Positions 17,060-24,007 of a stretch of 64,000 nt of DNA are shown in pieces; position 1 is the first letter of the stretch; every line of letters starts with the position of its first letter. Source of the DNA: Mycolicibacterium aurum. Its GTDB lineage: Bacteria; Actinomycetota; Actinomycetes; Mycobacteriales; Mycobacteriaceae. The notes beneath the pieces were generated by a model that saw only the letters and a program-made list of their open reading frames with translations, did not search any database and had not been told where the DNA came from. The stretch covers positions 4,712,001 through 4,776,000 of the forward strand of contig LT549889.1 in NCBI GenBank assembly GCA_900078775.1, in the 5' to 3' direction. The translations under genes were made by a program, and so were the position numbers.

Positions 17060-17078
17060 CGCTTAGCGTGGCTAAGCG
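17060..17078. promoter_or_regulatory. 19-bp palindromic element, copy 1
   Basis: Inverted repeat CGCTTAGC-GTG-GCTAAGCG just after the Tat-exported protein gene and upstream of the MPT63-like gene. A second copy, 16/19 identical when read on the other strand, lies 34 bp downstream. Paired, similar palindromes point to an operator rather than a terminator; no T-run follows. Its half-sites (CTTAGC/GCTAAG) are the same as in the mmpS/TetR palindrome at 945-964, but with a 3-bp rather than 6-bp spacer. Confidence 0.5.
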
Positions 17079-17112
17079 CGGCACCCCGAATCGGCTGGTC
17101 CCCAATATCTTT

Positions 17113-17131
17113 CGGTTAGTCACGCTAATCG
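17113..17131. promoter_or_regulatory. 19-bp palindromic element, copy 2
   Basis: CGGTTAGTCACGCTAATCG; its reverse complement differs from copy 1 at 3 of 19 positions. It lies about 70 bp upstream of the MPT63-like start, in promoter position. The regulator is unknown. Confidence 0.5.
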
Positions 17132-17199
17132 ACGGGGATGTTTCTCCATTTCGCGCGTAGCGTGCGATTCATGTCTGCACGCGAACGAGGGGAGTGAAG

Positions 17200-17682
17200 G
17201 TGAACATCAAAAAGCTGGCCGCGGCCGTCGCGGCCACCGCGCTCATGTTCGGCGCCGGAACCGTCGCAGCGGGGCCGGCCGCCGCGGTCGACAACATCAA
17301 ACCGTTCGGGCAACAGATGCGGATCCTCGACTGGGCCGGACAGCCGTCGGTCGGTTACACGGTCCGGGATCTGATGCCCAGTTCCGACCCGATGCCGCAC
17401 CGCGGCCGGCTGTACGAGGCCACCCTGACCGTGGACACCTTCGGGGCCGAGGTCGATCCGATGATCCACCGGTTCGCCGCCCGCGCGGAGAACTCGACGA
17501 TGTTCCCACTGGTCGGGTCGCCCGGACTGGGCGGAAAGCTGGGGCCCGGCGGCAGCGTGACCGGCAAGCTCTACTTCGACGCCGTCGGCCCGGACGCGCC
17601 GTTCAGCGTCGTCTACAACGACGGGATGCGCGACATCCTGGCCTGGATCCCGGGACAACCCGAGGGCGGCACCCGGCCCTGA
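17200..17682 (+). CDS. Secreted MPT63-like protein (DUF1942)
   Basis: About 160-residue secreted protein of the MPT63/DUF1942 family, immunogenic beta-sandwich proteins found in mycobacteria. The signal peptide (KKLAAAVAATALMFGAGTVA then GPAAA) is followed by a mature domain with family signatures VGYTVRDLMPSSD, YEATLTVDTFGAEVDPMIHR and GSVTGKLYFDAVGPDAPF, ending NDGMRDILAWIPG. GTG 17200 gives normal spacing from the GAGGGG ribosome site; GTG 17194 is an alternative only one base from it. It is convergent with the TauD-like gene (6 bp apart). Function in vivo is unknown for the family. Confidence 0.85.
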   Translation: MNIKKLAAAVAATALMFGAGTVAAGPAAAVDNIKPFGQQMRILDWAGQPSVGYTVRDLMPSSDPMPHRGRLYEATLTVDTFGAEVDPMIHRFAARAENSTMFPLVGSPGLGGKLGPGGSVTGKLYFDAVGPDAPFSVVYNDGMRDILAWIPGQPEGGTRP

Positions 17683-17688
17683 TCTGCG

Positions 17689-18540
17689 CTACTGGATCGG
17701 TTCGTCCCCGAGCACGGTGGTGCGCAACATCTCTCGCGGCGAGTTCGGTTCGTACGGCGCCGCCCGGTGCAGCACGCCCTGGTTGTCCCAGATGACGGTG
17801 TCCCCCACCGACCAGGTGTGGCTGTACACCTTGTCCGCGGTGGTGGAATGGGCCAGCAGCTCCTCGAGCAGGGCCCGGCCCTCCTCGCGGTCCATCCCGA
17901 CGATGTAGTCCGCGGAGGCACCCAGCACCAACGACTTCCGCCCGTTGCGGTGCGTCCAGACCAGCGGGTTCTCGTGCGTCGGGCGCGCCTTCCAGCGCTC
18001 GAGCTGCTCCGGGGTGGGATCCGGGTAGACCCGGCGCTGCGAGGCCTCCAGCGAATGCACCACCCGCAGCGACGCGTAGCGCTGCTTCTCCTTCTCGCTG
18101 AGCGTCTCGTAGGCCGCGTAGGAGTTGGCGAACTCGGTCTCCCCGCCGCGGGCGGCCACCTGGATCGCCGACAGCACGGTGGCCTTCTGCGGGCACTCCC
18201 CGGCCATCGGGGTGCAGCCGTCGATGTGCCAGTCGAAGGTCGCCTTCAGGTACTCGGCGGCCTTGTTCTTGGTCTTGTCCAGGGTGATCGGGTAGATGCC
18301 GGACACCGGGTGGTGCCCGTCGGCCGACCGGTCGATCTCCCCGAGCCGCTCGCAGAACGCGACCTGCGCGTGCGGGTCCTGGTGCAGGTGCAGATCGTGA
18401 AAGACCAAGACCCCGTTGTCCTCCAGCGCCTCGAGCACCGCGGCGGCCAGCCCGTCGTCGCCGGCCAATGCTTCGGCGGCGACCCCGACGACCTCGGCCC
18501 CCACCGATTCGGTCAGCTTGTTGATGGTCAACACACTCAT
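17689..18540 (-). CDS. TauD/TfdA family 2-oxoglutarate-dependent dioxygenase
   Basis: 283-residue non-heme iron, 2-oxoglutarate-dependent dioxygenase. The facial triad is visible: HxD in ATFDWHIDGCTPM (~residues 105-115) and the distal His in VIWDNQGVLHRAAPY (~255). The oxoglutarate-binding Arg is in SPREMLRTTVLGD. These enzymes hydroxylate substrates such as taurine, phenoxyacetates or carnitine precursors, often with cleavage of the hydroxylated product. It is the last gene of the reductase-SDR-Rieske-partner operon, so it probably acts on a compound in the same pathway. The substrate cannot be read from sequence. Confidence 0.9.
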   Translation of the reverse strand: MSVLTINKLTESVGAEVVGVAAEALAGDDGLAAAVLEALEDNGVLVFHDLHLHQDPHAQVAFCERLGEIDRSADGHHPVSGIYPITLDKTKNKAAEYLKATFDWHIDGCTPMAGECPQKATVLSAIQVAARGGETEFANSYAAYETLSEKEKQRYASLRVVHSLEASQRRVYPDPTPEQLERWKARPTHENPLVWTHRNGRKSLVLGASADYIVGMDREEGRALLEELLAHSTTADKVYSHTWSVGDTVIWDNQGVLHRAAPYEPNSPREMLRTTVLGDEPIQ

Positions 18541-18553
18541 GGCGTGTCCTCTC

Positions 18554-18889
18554 CTAGGGCCGGGGTTCAGCGGTGCGGATCATCACCGCGTCGGCGGCGT
18601 CCACGGGGGCGGGTTGATGCATGATCTCGATCGCCATCGCGACCATGATCAGCGAGTAGATGAGGTGCAGCAGGTTGAGCGCATCCTCGGGCAGATCCTC
18701 GAGGGAGAACTTGTCGCAGTACTCGATGGCCTCTTCCAACCGCGGGAAGAAGGCATCGTAGAACGCCTGCATCTCACCCATCGTGCTGGCCAGCCGCTGG
18801 TCCCAACGCTCGGTTTCGGTTGGCAGGCACCAGGTGTCGGCGAAGCACTCGAGCTCGGCGAACGCGCTGGGCAGTCGCTTGGTGCTCAT
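18554..18889 (-). CDS. Small Rieske-oxygenase partner protein, copy 1 (unknown family)
   Basis: 111-residue, mainly helical, acidic protein without signal peptide. Its core is repeated in the protein at 23680-24006: WCLP.E near the N-terminus, then RLASTMGEMQAFYDAFF, EEAIEYCDKFSLEDLPED and ALNLLHLIYSLIMVAMAIE. The ATG overlaps the Rieske stop by one base (TGATG), so the two are translationally coupled, and the same Rieske-partner order is found at the second locus. It carries no cofactor motif beyond a few conserved Cys and Tyr residues. It does not resemble the cystatin-like beta subunits of ring-hydroxylating dioxygenases. Plausible roles are small subunit, assembly factor or electron-transfer adaptor. 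Confidence 0.8.
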   Translation of the reverse strand: MSTKRLPSAFAELECFADTWCLPTETERWDQRLASTMGEMQAFYDAFFPRLEEAIEYCDKFSLEDLPEDALNLLHLIYSLIMVAMAIEIMHQPAPVDAADAVMIRTAEPRP

Positions 18890-20118
18890 CAGGGTTGCCC
18901 CACCCAGTCGACGACGACCTTGTGCAGGTGCCGGACCAGGATCTCCTGGTCGTTGACCGGGAACTCGTCGATCACGTCGTACTCCAGGGCGGCCTGGGTG
19001 CCGCCGAGCATGCCGGCGTCCTGCAGCGCGAACTCCTTGAGCACCACCGCGGCCACCTCGTGCTCGATGCGTTCGCGCACCGTGCGGGCCGGGTGGAAGT
19101 AGGTGAACGCCTCGAACCGGTGGGTGTTGTAGGAGGTGGGCCAGTACCGGTACAGCAGGTACCAGCCGCCGTAGATGAGGATTTCCAGGTTCGGGAAGAT
19201 CTGGAAGTTGCTGATCCCCCACGGCTCGATCCCGCCGGGGTTCAGCCCGGCCGGCAGCGCACCGAGATCCGGTGTGCGCCAGGGACCGACCAGGCCGCTC
19301 TGGGTGGCCCGCTCGATCGGGTACATGTACTCCGGGGCAAGCAGCCAGCGCCGGGTGCCCGCGGTGGAGACCAGCCGGTGCGGTCCGTCGAGTTGGAAGT
19401 GCCCACAGGTGAACCCGGCTCCGGGATTGCGCACCTCGGCCGGCACCTGCTGGGTGTGCAGGGACGGCACGTGGTAGTACTCCTGGAAGGCGTCGGCGAA
19501 GATCTTCCAGTTGCTGTTGTTGTGCGCCTCCCACTCGTAGCGCTCGGTCAGCTTGCCGAACGGGTAGTCGTCCAGGCCGGTGATCATCGGGCCGAGGAAT
19601 TCGCGCAGAGTCTGGCGGGGTTGCGCGTCGAAGTTGACGAATACGAAGCCCGCCCACACATCGCAGTGCACCTCGACCAGCCCGTAGTCCGTGGCGTCCA
19701 GATCGAAGAAGCTGTCCGGGTTCGGGATGTGAACGAGGCTGCCGTCCAACGCGTATCGCCATCCGCACTGCGGGCAGACGATCTCCTCGGCCTGCCCGGT
19801 GGCCGCGGCGAGCAGCCTGTTACCGCGGTGCCGGCACTGGTTGTGGAAGCAGCGGATGCGGTCATCGCTGCCGCGGACCAGGATCAGCGCGGCGTTGACG
19901 ACCTCGAGCTCCTTGAGCAGGTAGCTGCCGGCCTCCGGCAACTCCTCGACCCGGCACAGGTTCAGCCAGGCACGTTTGAAGACGGCCTCGCGTTCGCGTT
20001 CGTAGAACTCCGGGGAGATGGAGTCCCGGAACGAGATCGGCCCGGTGCCCAGGTCCGGGTAGTGCTCGGTCCAGGAGCCCTCGACCGGTTTCTCGGCCTT
20101 CGCCCATTGCGTCGTCAT
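18889..20118 (-). CDS. Rieske oxygenase alpha subunit 1, with Cys replacing the last Rieske His
   Basis: 409-residue Rieske non-heme iron oxygenase. The Rieske domain has C95-x-H97 in QCRHRGN and then C115-P-Q-C118-G-W-R-Y; the normal motif is C-x2-H, so the fourth [2Fe-2S] ligand is Cys, not His (codon TGC). The catalytic domain is intact: NWKIFADAFQEYYHVPSLH provides E213-x2-H216-x4-H221, the Glu form seen in CntA-like enzymes, and an Asp in FALQDAGML fits the third iron ligand. It is a paralogue of the oxygenase at 24008-25273 (shared GSWTEHYP.LGTGP, DSISPE.YE.ER). Electrons probably come from the reductase two genes upstream. Confidence 0.92.
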   Translation of the reverse strand: MTTQWAKAEKPVEGSWTEHYPDLGTGPISFRDSISPEFYEREREAVFKRAWLNLCRVEELPEAGSYLLKELEVVNAALILVRGSDDRIRCFHNQCRHRGNRLLAAATGQAEEIVCPQCGWRYALDGSLVHIPNPDSFFDLDATDYGLVEVHCDVWAGFVFVNFDAQPRQTLREFLGPMITGLDDYPFGKLTERYEWEAHNNSNWKIFADAFQEYYHVPSLHTQQVPAEVRNPGAGFTCGHFQLDGPHRLVSTAGTRRWLLAPEYMYPIERATQSGLVGPWRTPDLGALPAGLNPGGIEPWGISNFQIFPNLEILIYGGWYLLYRYWPTSYNTHRFEAFTYFHPARTVRERIEHEVAAVVLKEFALQDAGMLGGTQAALEYDVIDEFPVNDQEILVRHLHKVVVDWVGQP

Positions 20119-20862
20119 CTACATCACCGACCCTCCGTTGACCCCGAGCGTCTGCCCGGTGATGAACCCGGCCTCCTCCGAGCAGAGGAAGCCCACCGCC
20201 GCGGCGATGTCCTGCGGGGTGCCCAGGTGCCCGACCGGGATGTTGGCGGCGATCTGCTCGTTGCTGGGCAGGTGGCCGGCGGCCTGGCTGGCGTGCTGCA
20301 TCGGTGTCTCGATGCCCGACGGCGGAATGTTGTTGACCGTGATGCCCTGGCTCGCGTACTCGCGGGCCAGGGATTTGGTGAGGGTGAGCAGCGCGCCCTT
20401 GGAGGCGGCGTAGTGCGCGGCGAACGGGGTGCCGCGCTGTGCACTCGAGGAGGAGATCATCACGATCCGCCCCCAGCCGGCGGTCACCATGTCGCCCAGT
20501 GCGGCCTGGCAGCAGTGGAAGGTTCCGGTCAGGTTGACGTCCACGATCCGGGTCCACGCATCCGGGGTGATCTCGGCGAACGGGGCGTAGTCGAACAGGC
20601 CGGCGCTGGTCACCAGGATGGCGGTCGGGCCGAGTTCGCTGCGCACCTTTGCGAACGCGTCGTCGACCGCGGCCCGGTCCGAGACGTCCCCGGTGACCGC
20701 GACCGCGGTGACGCCCCGGGCTCGCAAGTCCTCGGTGACCCGTTGTGCCGCTTCGGCGTTGAGATCGAACACGGCAACCTGGTGGCCGCGGCGGCCCAAT
20801 TCGTGACAGGTCGCCTCGCCCATCCCGGACGCTCCGCCGGTCACCACTGCTACCCGACTCAT
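20119..20862 (-). CDS. SDR family oxidoreductase
   Basis: 247-residue classical short-chain dehydrogenase/reductase. NAD(P) motif TGGASGMG at the N-terminus, Ser in MISSSSAQRG and Tyr/Lys in HYAASKGALLTLTKS form the catalytic set; the C-terminus FITGQTLGVNGGSVM is typical. It would interconvert a hydroxyl and a carbonyl group made by the oxygenases of the same operon. The start at 20862 (MSRVAVVTGG) puts the glycine motif at the normal place; a longer upstream reading would overlap the reductase gene. Its stop abuts the Rieske-1 start, and the reductase stop is 11 bases upstream. Confidence 0.9.
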   Translation of the reverse strand: MSRVAVVTGGASGMGEATCHELGRRGHQVAVFDLNAEAAQRVTEDLRARGVTAVAVTGDVSDRAAVDDAFAKVRSELGPTAILVTSAGLFDYAPFAEITPDAWTRIVDVNLTGTFHCCQAALGDMVTAGWGRIVMISSSSAQRGTPFAAHYAASKGALLTLTKSLAREYASQGITVNNIPPSGIETPMQHASQAAGHLPSNEQIAANIPVGHLGTPQDIAAAVGFLCSEEAGFITGQTLGVNGGSVM

Positions 20863-20872
20863 CGGTGCTCCC

Positions 20873-21886
20873 TTATTCGTAGACAAACCGGACGGTGTGA
20901 CTGGTGGGCAGCGCCTGACAGGTGACCACCAGACCCGCGGCGATCTCGTCCTCGTCGAGCGCATCATTGTTCAGCAGCCGGGTGCTGCCCTCGGTCACCT
21001 GGGCGATACACGTTCCGCAGGAACCGGTTTCGCAGGAGGACGGGGCCTTCAGGCCGGCCATCCGGGCCATCTGCAGCAGGGTGTGCCCGGCGCGGTAATC
21101 GACGGTGACGACCTGGCGGTCCAGTTCGATGGTCACCTGCTCGGTGATCGAGTTGTTCTCGGTGGGTACCGGTGCGACGCCGAAGCGCTCGAGGTGTACC
21201 TGATCGGCCGGGACGCCCGCGGTGCGCAGGGCGGCCTCGACGGTGTCCATGAACGGGCCGGGCCCGCAGATGTAGAAGTCCGCAGCGGCAATGTCGACCC
21301 CGGCGAGGAACTCGGCGATGCCGGCGGCGGTCAGCACGCCGCGCTCCTCGTCGAGGTGATGGGCCACGGAGAGCCGGTCGCGGTGCCGGGCACCCAGATC
21401 GGCCAGCGCGTCGGCGAAGATGATCGACCCGGACGCCCGGTTGGCGTACAGCAGCCGGACCCGACCGGCCGGTGCCGCCAGCGCGGTCTGGATCAGGGAG
21501 AACACCGGGGTGATACCGCTGCCGCCGGCGAACGCCACCAGCTCGCGGTCGGTCTCGGTGCGGACGAAACGGCCGTCGGGTGGGCCGACCTCGAGCCGGT
21601 CCCCCGGTGCGGCATGGTCGTTGAGCCAGTTGGACACCACGCCGCGGCCGTCGCGTTTCACGGTGACCCGCAGGTCCTGCTGCAGCACCGGCGAGGACGA
21701 CATCGAGTAGCAGCGCCGGTATTCCTGCCCGTCCACGGTGACCCGCAGGGTGAGGAACTGCCCGGCCCGGTACCGGAACGTCGCGGCGTGTTCGGTCGGC
21801 ACGTCGAGCACCAGCGACAGCGCGTCGTCGGTCTCGCGCACCACGTCCTTGACGTGCAGCGCGGCGAAGCCGTCCGGAAGAGTCAT
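20873..21886 (-). CDS. Three-domain ferredoxin-type oxidoreductase (KshB-like reductase)
   Basis: 337-residue reductase: an FAD-binding domain with YRRCYSMSSSP (R-x-Y-S type motif), an NAD-binding domain with FAGGSGITPVFSLIQ and ICGPGPFMDTVEAAL, and a C-terminal plant-type [2Fe-2S] ferredoxin with Cys ligands in SSCETGSCGTCIAQV and a final Cys in VVTCQALP. This is the architecture of KshB and other class IA reductases feeding Rieske oxygenases with electrons from NADH. It is the only electron donor encoded in the cluster, so it probably serves both Rieske enzymes. It heads the operon; two copies of the shared operator lie directly upstream. Confidence 0.92.
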   Translation of the reverse strand: MTLPDGFAALHVKDVVRETDDALSLVLDVPTEHAATFRYRAGQFLTLRVTVDGQEYRRCYSMSSSPVLQQDLRVTVKRDGRGVVSNWLNDHAAPGDRLEVGPPDGRFVRTETDRELVAFAGGSGITPVFSLIQTALAAPAGRVRLLYANRASGSIIFADALADLGARHRDRLSVAHHLDEERGVLTAAGIAEFLAGVDIAAADFYICGPGPFMDTVEAALRTAGVPADQVHLERFGVAPVPTENNSITEQVTIELDRQVVTVDYRAGHTLLQMARMAGLKAPSSCETGSCGTCIAQVTEGSTRLLNNDALDEDEIAAGLVVTCQALPTSHTVRFVYE

Positions 21887-21896
21887 CCCGGCCAGG

Positions 21897-21917
21897 TTAT
21901 CAAGTACTTGTCATAGG
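21897..21917 (+). promoter_or_regulatory. Shared catabolic-cluster operator, copy C1
   Basis: Reads TTATCAAGTACTTG followed by TCATAGG. The centre CAAGTACTTG is a perfect 10-bp palindrome and the whole differs from copy B at 3 of 21 positions. It ends 11-30 bp upstream of the reductase start, in a position to repress that operon. Confidence 0.65.
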
Positions 21918-21934
21918 TCTCAAGTAGTAGATAC
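21914..21934 (-). promoter_or_regulatory. Shared catabolic-cluster operator, copy C2
   Basis: On the minus strand GTATCTACTACTTG followed by AGACCTA; the 14-bp core differs from copies A and B by one base. It overlaps copy C1 by four bases, giving a double site between the MarR gene and the reductase start. Confidence 0.6.
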
Positions 21935-21954
21935 GTACGGAGTCCGGCGAATGC

Positions 21955-22407
21955 CTAGGTGTCGATGTGGTCGGTGTACAGCGTGTGCCCGGTGCCCTGC
22001 TCGACCACCCGGCTCAACAGGGCCCGCAGCTGGTCCTGCTCCTCGCGGCTGAGCACCCCGAACACCTTGTCGTGCGCGGCGATCGCATCGCTGACCACCG
22101 CCGCGGCCACCGCCCGGCCCTCCTCGGTGAGGAAGGCCTGCAAGATGCGGCCGTGTTGGGGATCCTGTTTGCGCTCGACCAGCCCGCGCCGCTCCAGCGC
22201 GGTGAGCGCGAGTTGCACACCCTGCGGGCTGATCAGCAGCCGGCGGGCCAGTTCGGCGCCGGACAGGCCGGGCTGGTTGGTGAGCTGACGCAGCACACCG
22301 ATCTGCGCGGTGCTCACCCCGTGCGGTTTGACCGCATCGTTGACCGACGTCAGGGAGAAGTAGAACGCCTGCTTGAGCAGCCACAGGATGTTGTCGGTGA
22401 GTTCCAT
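21955..22407 (-). CDS. MarR family transcriptional regulator
   Basis: 150-residue MarR-type winged-helix protein. Recognition region: TAQIGVLRQLTNQPGLSGAE, then ARRLLISPQGVQLALTALER, followed by the wing RGLVERKQDPQHGRILQAFL. Members repress degradation genes and are released by an aromatic or phenolic ligand. It lies between the two Rieske operons, downstream of the amidohydrolase gene on the same strand and just upstream of the double operator of the reductase operon. It is therefore the best candidate for the protein binding the shared 21-bp element; that link is inference. Confidence 0.9.
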   Translation of the reverse strand: MELTDNILWLLKQAFYFSLTSVNDAVKPHGVSTAQIGVLRQLTNQPGLSGAELARRLLISPQGVQLALTALERRGLVERKQDPQHGRILQAFLTEEGRAVAAAVVSDAIAAHDKVFGVLSREEQDQLRALLSRVVEQGTGHTLYTDHIDT

Positions 22408-22441
22408 GCCGGCTGCCCATCTTTCTGGCTCCTGGCGGCGC

Positions 22442-23683
22442 CTAGCTCTTGACGACGACGCCGTCTTTCATGACGAACCGCACGTCCAGCGTGGCGGCGA
22501 TGTCCCGGGAGACGTCACCCGGTACGGCGATGATATCGGCCAGGTAGCCCGGGGCGAGCCGTCCCAGTTCCCCCTCGGCGTCGATCAGTTCGGCCGCCAC
22601 CACGGTGGCCGCCCGGATGGCCTGCATCGGGGTCATCCCGCGCGCCACCAGCGCACCGAGTTCCTTGGCGTTCTGGCCGTGCGGGATGGCCGGGGCGTCG
22701 GTGCCGCAGGCGATGCGCACCCCGGCGGCGATTGCTTTGGGCAGCATCGCCTTTGCCTGCGGGAACACCTCGAGGGCCTTCTTGCGCAGTTCGGGGGCGA
22801 TCCGGTCGATGGCCATCGCCTCGGTCAGATACGTGGTCGACACCAGGAAGGTGCCGTGGTCGACCATCATCTGCAGCGTCTCATCGCTGGCCAGGAATCC
22901 GTGCTCGATGCAGTCGATGCCGGCCCGGATACAGGCCCGGATCGCGGTGTCGCCCACCGCGTGCGCGGCCACCCGCACCCCGGCCCGGTGCGCCTCGTCG
23001 GCGATCGCCTCGAACTCGGCGTCGGAGTACTGCTGTGCGCCCGGGGAGGTGCTGTGCGACATCACCCCGCCCGAGGCCGACACCTTGATCAGCTTGGCGC
23101 CGTGCCGGATCTGGTAGCGCACGCACGCGATGACGTCGGGCACCCCGTTGGCGATGCCCTCGGCCACCGACAACGGCATGACGCCCGGTGCCAGGCGCTG
23201 AAACACGGTCGGATCCAGGTGTCCGCCGTAGGGCGTCACGGCGTGCCCGGCCGGGTAGATGCGCGGGCCGGCGTGCCAGCCCTGGTCGATGGCCCGCTGC
23301 AGGGCGACGTCGAGCAGATAACCGCCGGTCTTCACCATCAGCCCGAGGTTGCGCACCGTGGTGAACCCGGCCTCCAGGGTGGTCCGCGCGTTCACCGCGC
23401 CGCGCAGGGTGCGGTAGGCCGGGTCGTCCTGCACGCCGTGCATCGGGGTGGGCAGCCCGTCCGGGTTGCCCGGCCCGCCGATGAGCAGGTTGAGCTCCAT
23501 ATCCATCAGGCCGGGCAGCAGCGTGACGTCGCCCAAGTCGATCTCGGTCGCCGAATCCGGCAGCGGGCCTTCCGGATTCACCGCGGTGATCCGGTTACCC
23601 TCGACCACCACCACCGCCGGGGAATGGATCTCGCCGGTGTCGACGTCGGCCCAGCGGGCGGCTCTCAAGACATGCGCGGTCAC
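22442..23683 (-). CDS. Amidohydrolase-superfamily protein lacking the HxH motif
   Basis: 413-residue TIM-barrel amidohydrolase resembling the prolidase/imidazolonepropionase-type members. Recognisable are LIKVSASGGVMS (Lys that is carbamylated in relatives), RVAAHAVGD and CIEHG (metal His), and RIACGTDAP (catalytic Asp). The first-strand motif that should be D-x-H-x-H after LLPGL reads M-D-M-E-L-N-L, so both metal-binding His are replaced by Glu63 and Asn65. The enzyme may use a single metal or have altered chemistry. GTG start at 23683 overlaps the stop of the partner-2 gene by four bases. The gene order suggests it hydrolyses an amide or lactone intermediate of the pathway. Confidence 0.85.
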   Translation of the reverse strand: MTAHVLRAARWADVDTGEIHSPAVVVVEGNRITAVNPEGPLPDSATEIDLGDVTLLPGLMDMELNLLIGGPGNPDGLPTPMHGVQDDPAYRTLRGAVNARTTLEAGFTTVRNLGLMVKTGGYLLDVALQRAIDQGWHAGPRIYPAGHAVTPYGGHLDPTVFQRLAPGVMPLSVAEGIANGVPDVIACVRYQIRHGAKLIKVSASGGVMSHSTSPGAQQYSDAEFEAIADEAHRAGVRVAAHAVGDTAIRACIRAGIDCIEHGFLASDETLQMMVDHGTFLVSTTYLTEAMAIDRIAPELRKKALEVFPQAKAMLPKAIAAGVRIACGTDAPAIPHGQNAKELGALVARGMTPMQAIRAATVVAAELIDAEGELGRLAPGYLADIIAVPGDVSRDIAATLDVRFVMKDGVVVKS

Positions 23684-24006
23684 GGAATGGGCTCGTAGAC
23701 GCAGTCCAGGCTGGTGGCGCCCGAGTCCGGCACCCGCGGTTGCTTCCAGCATTCGACCGGAAAGCTCACCGTCACCATCGAGTACAGCAGCCGCATCAGG
23801 TTCAGCACGTCCTCGGGCATATCGTCGAGGGCGAACTTGTCGCAGTAGGAGATGGCCTCCTCGGCGCGCGCGGTGATGGCGTCGTAGAAGGCCTGCATCT
23901 CGACCATCGTGCTGCCCAGGCGCTTGCCGTAGCGGGCCGCCTCGTTCGGCAGACACCAGTCCGAGAACTGTTCCAGATCGGCGAATTCCGCTGGGAACAT
24001 CGCCAT
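23680..24006 (-). CDS. Small Rieske-oxygenase partner protein, copy 2 (unknown family)
   Basis: 108-residue homologue of the protein at 18554-18889. Shared core: WCLPNEAARY, RLGSTMVEMQAFYDAI, EEAISYCDKFALDDMPED and VLNLMRLLYSMVTVSF, then a variable Pro-containing tail. Mostly helical, acidic, no signal peptide. It starts one base after the Rieske-2 stop and overlaps the amidohydrolase start by four bases. The strict Rieske-partner order at two loci, with both partners diverged along with their oxygenases, argues for a physical partnership. No known domain can be named from sequence alone. Confidence 0.8.
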   Translation of the reverse strand: MAMFPAEFADLEQFSDWCLPNEAARYGKRLGSTMVEMQAFYDAITARAEEAISYCDKFALDDMPEDVLNLMRLLYSMVTVSFPVECWKQPRVPDSGATSLDCVYEPIP

Positions 24007-24007
24007 G

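Noticed and set aside
17060..17078. Intrinsic terminator after the Tat-exported protein gene
   Set aside because: No T-run follows, and a second related palindrome lies closer to the next gene, which fits an operator pair better.
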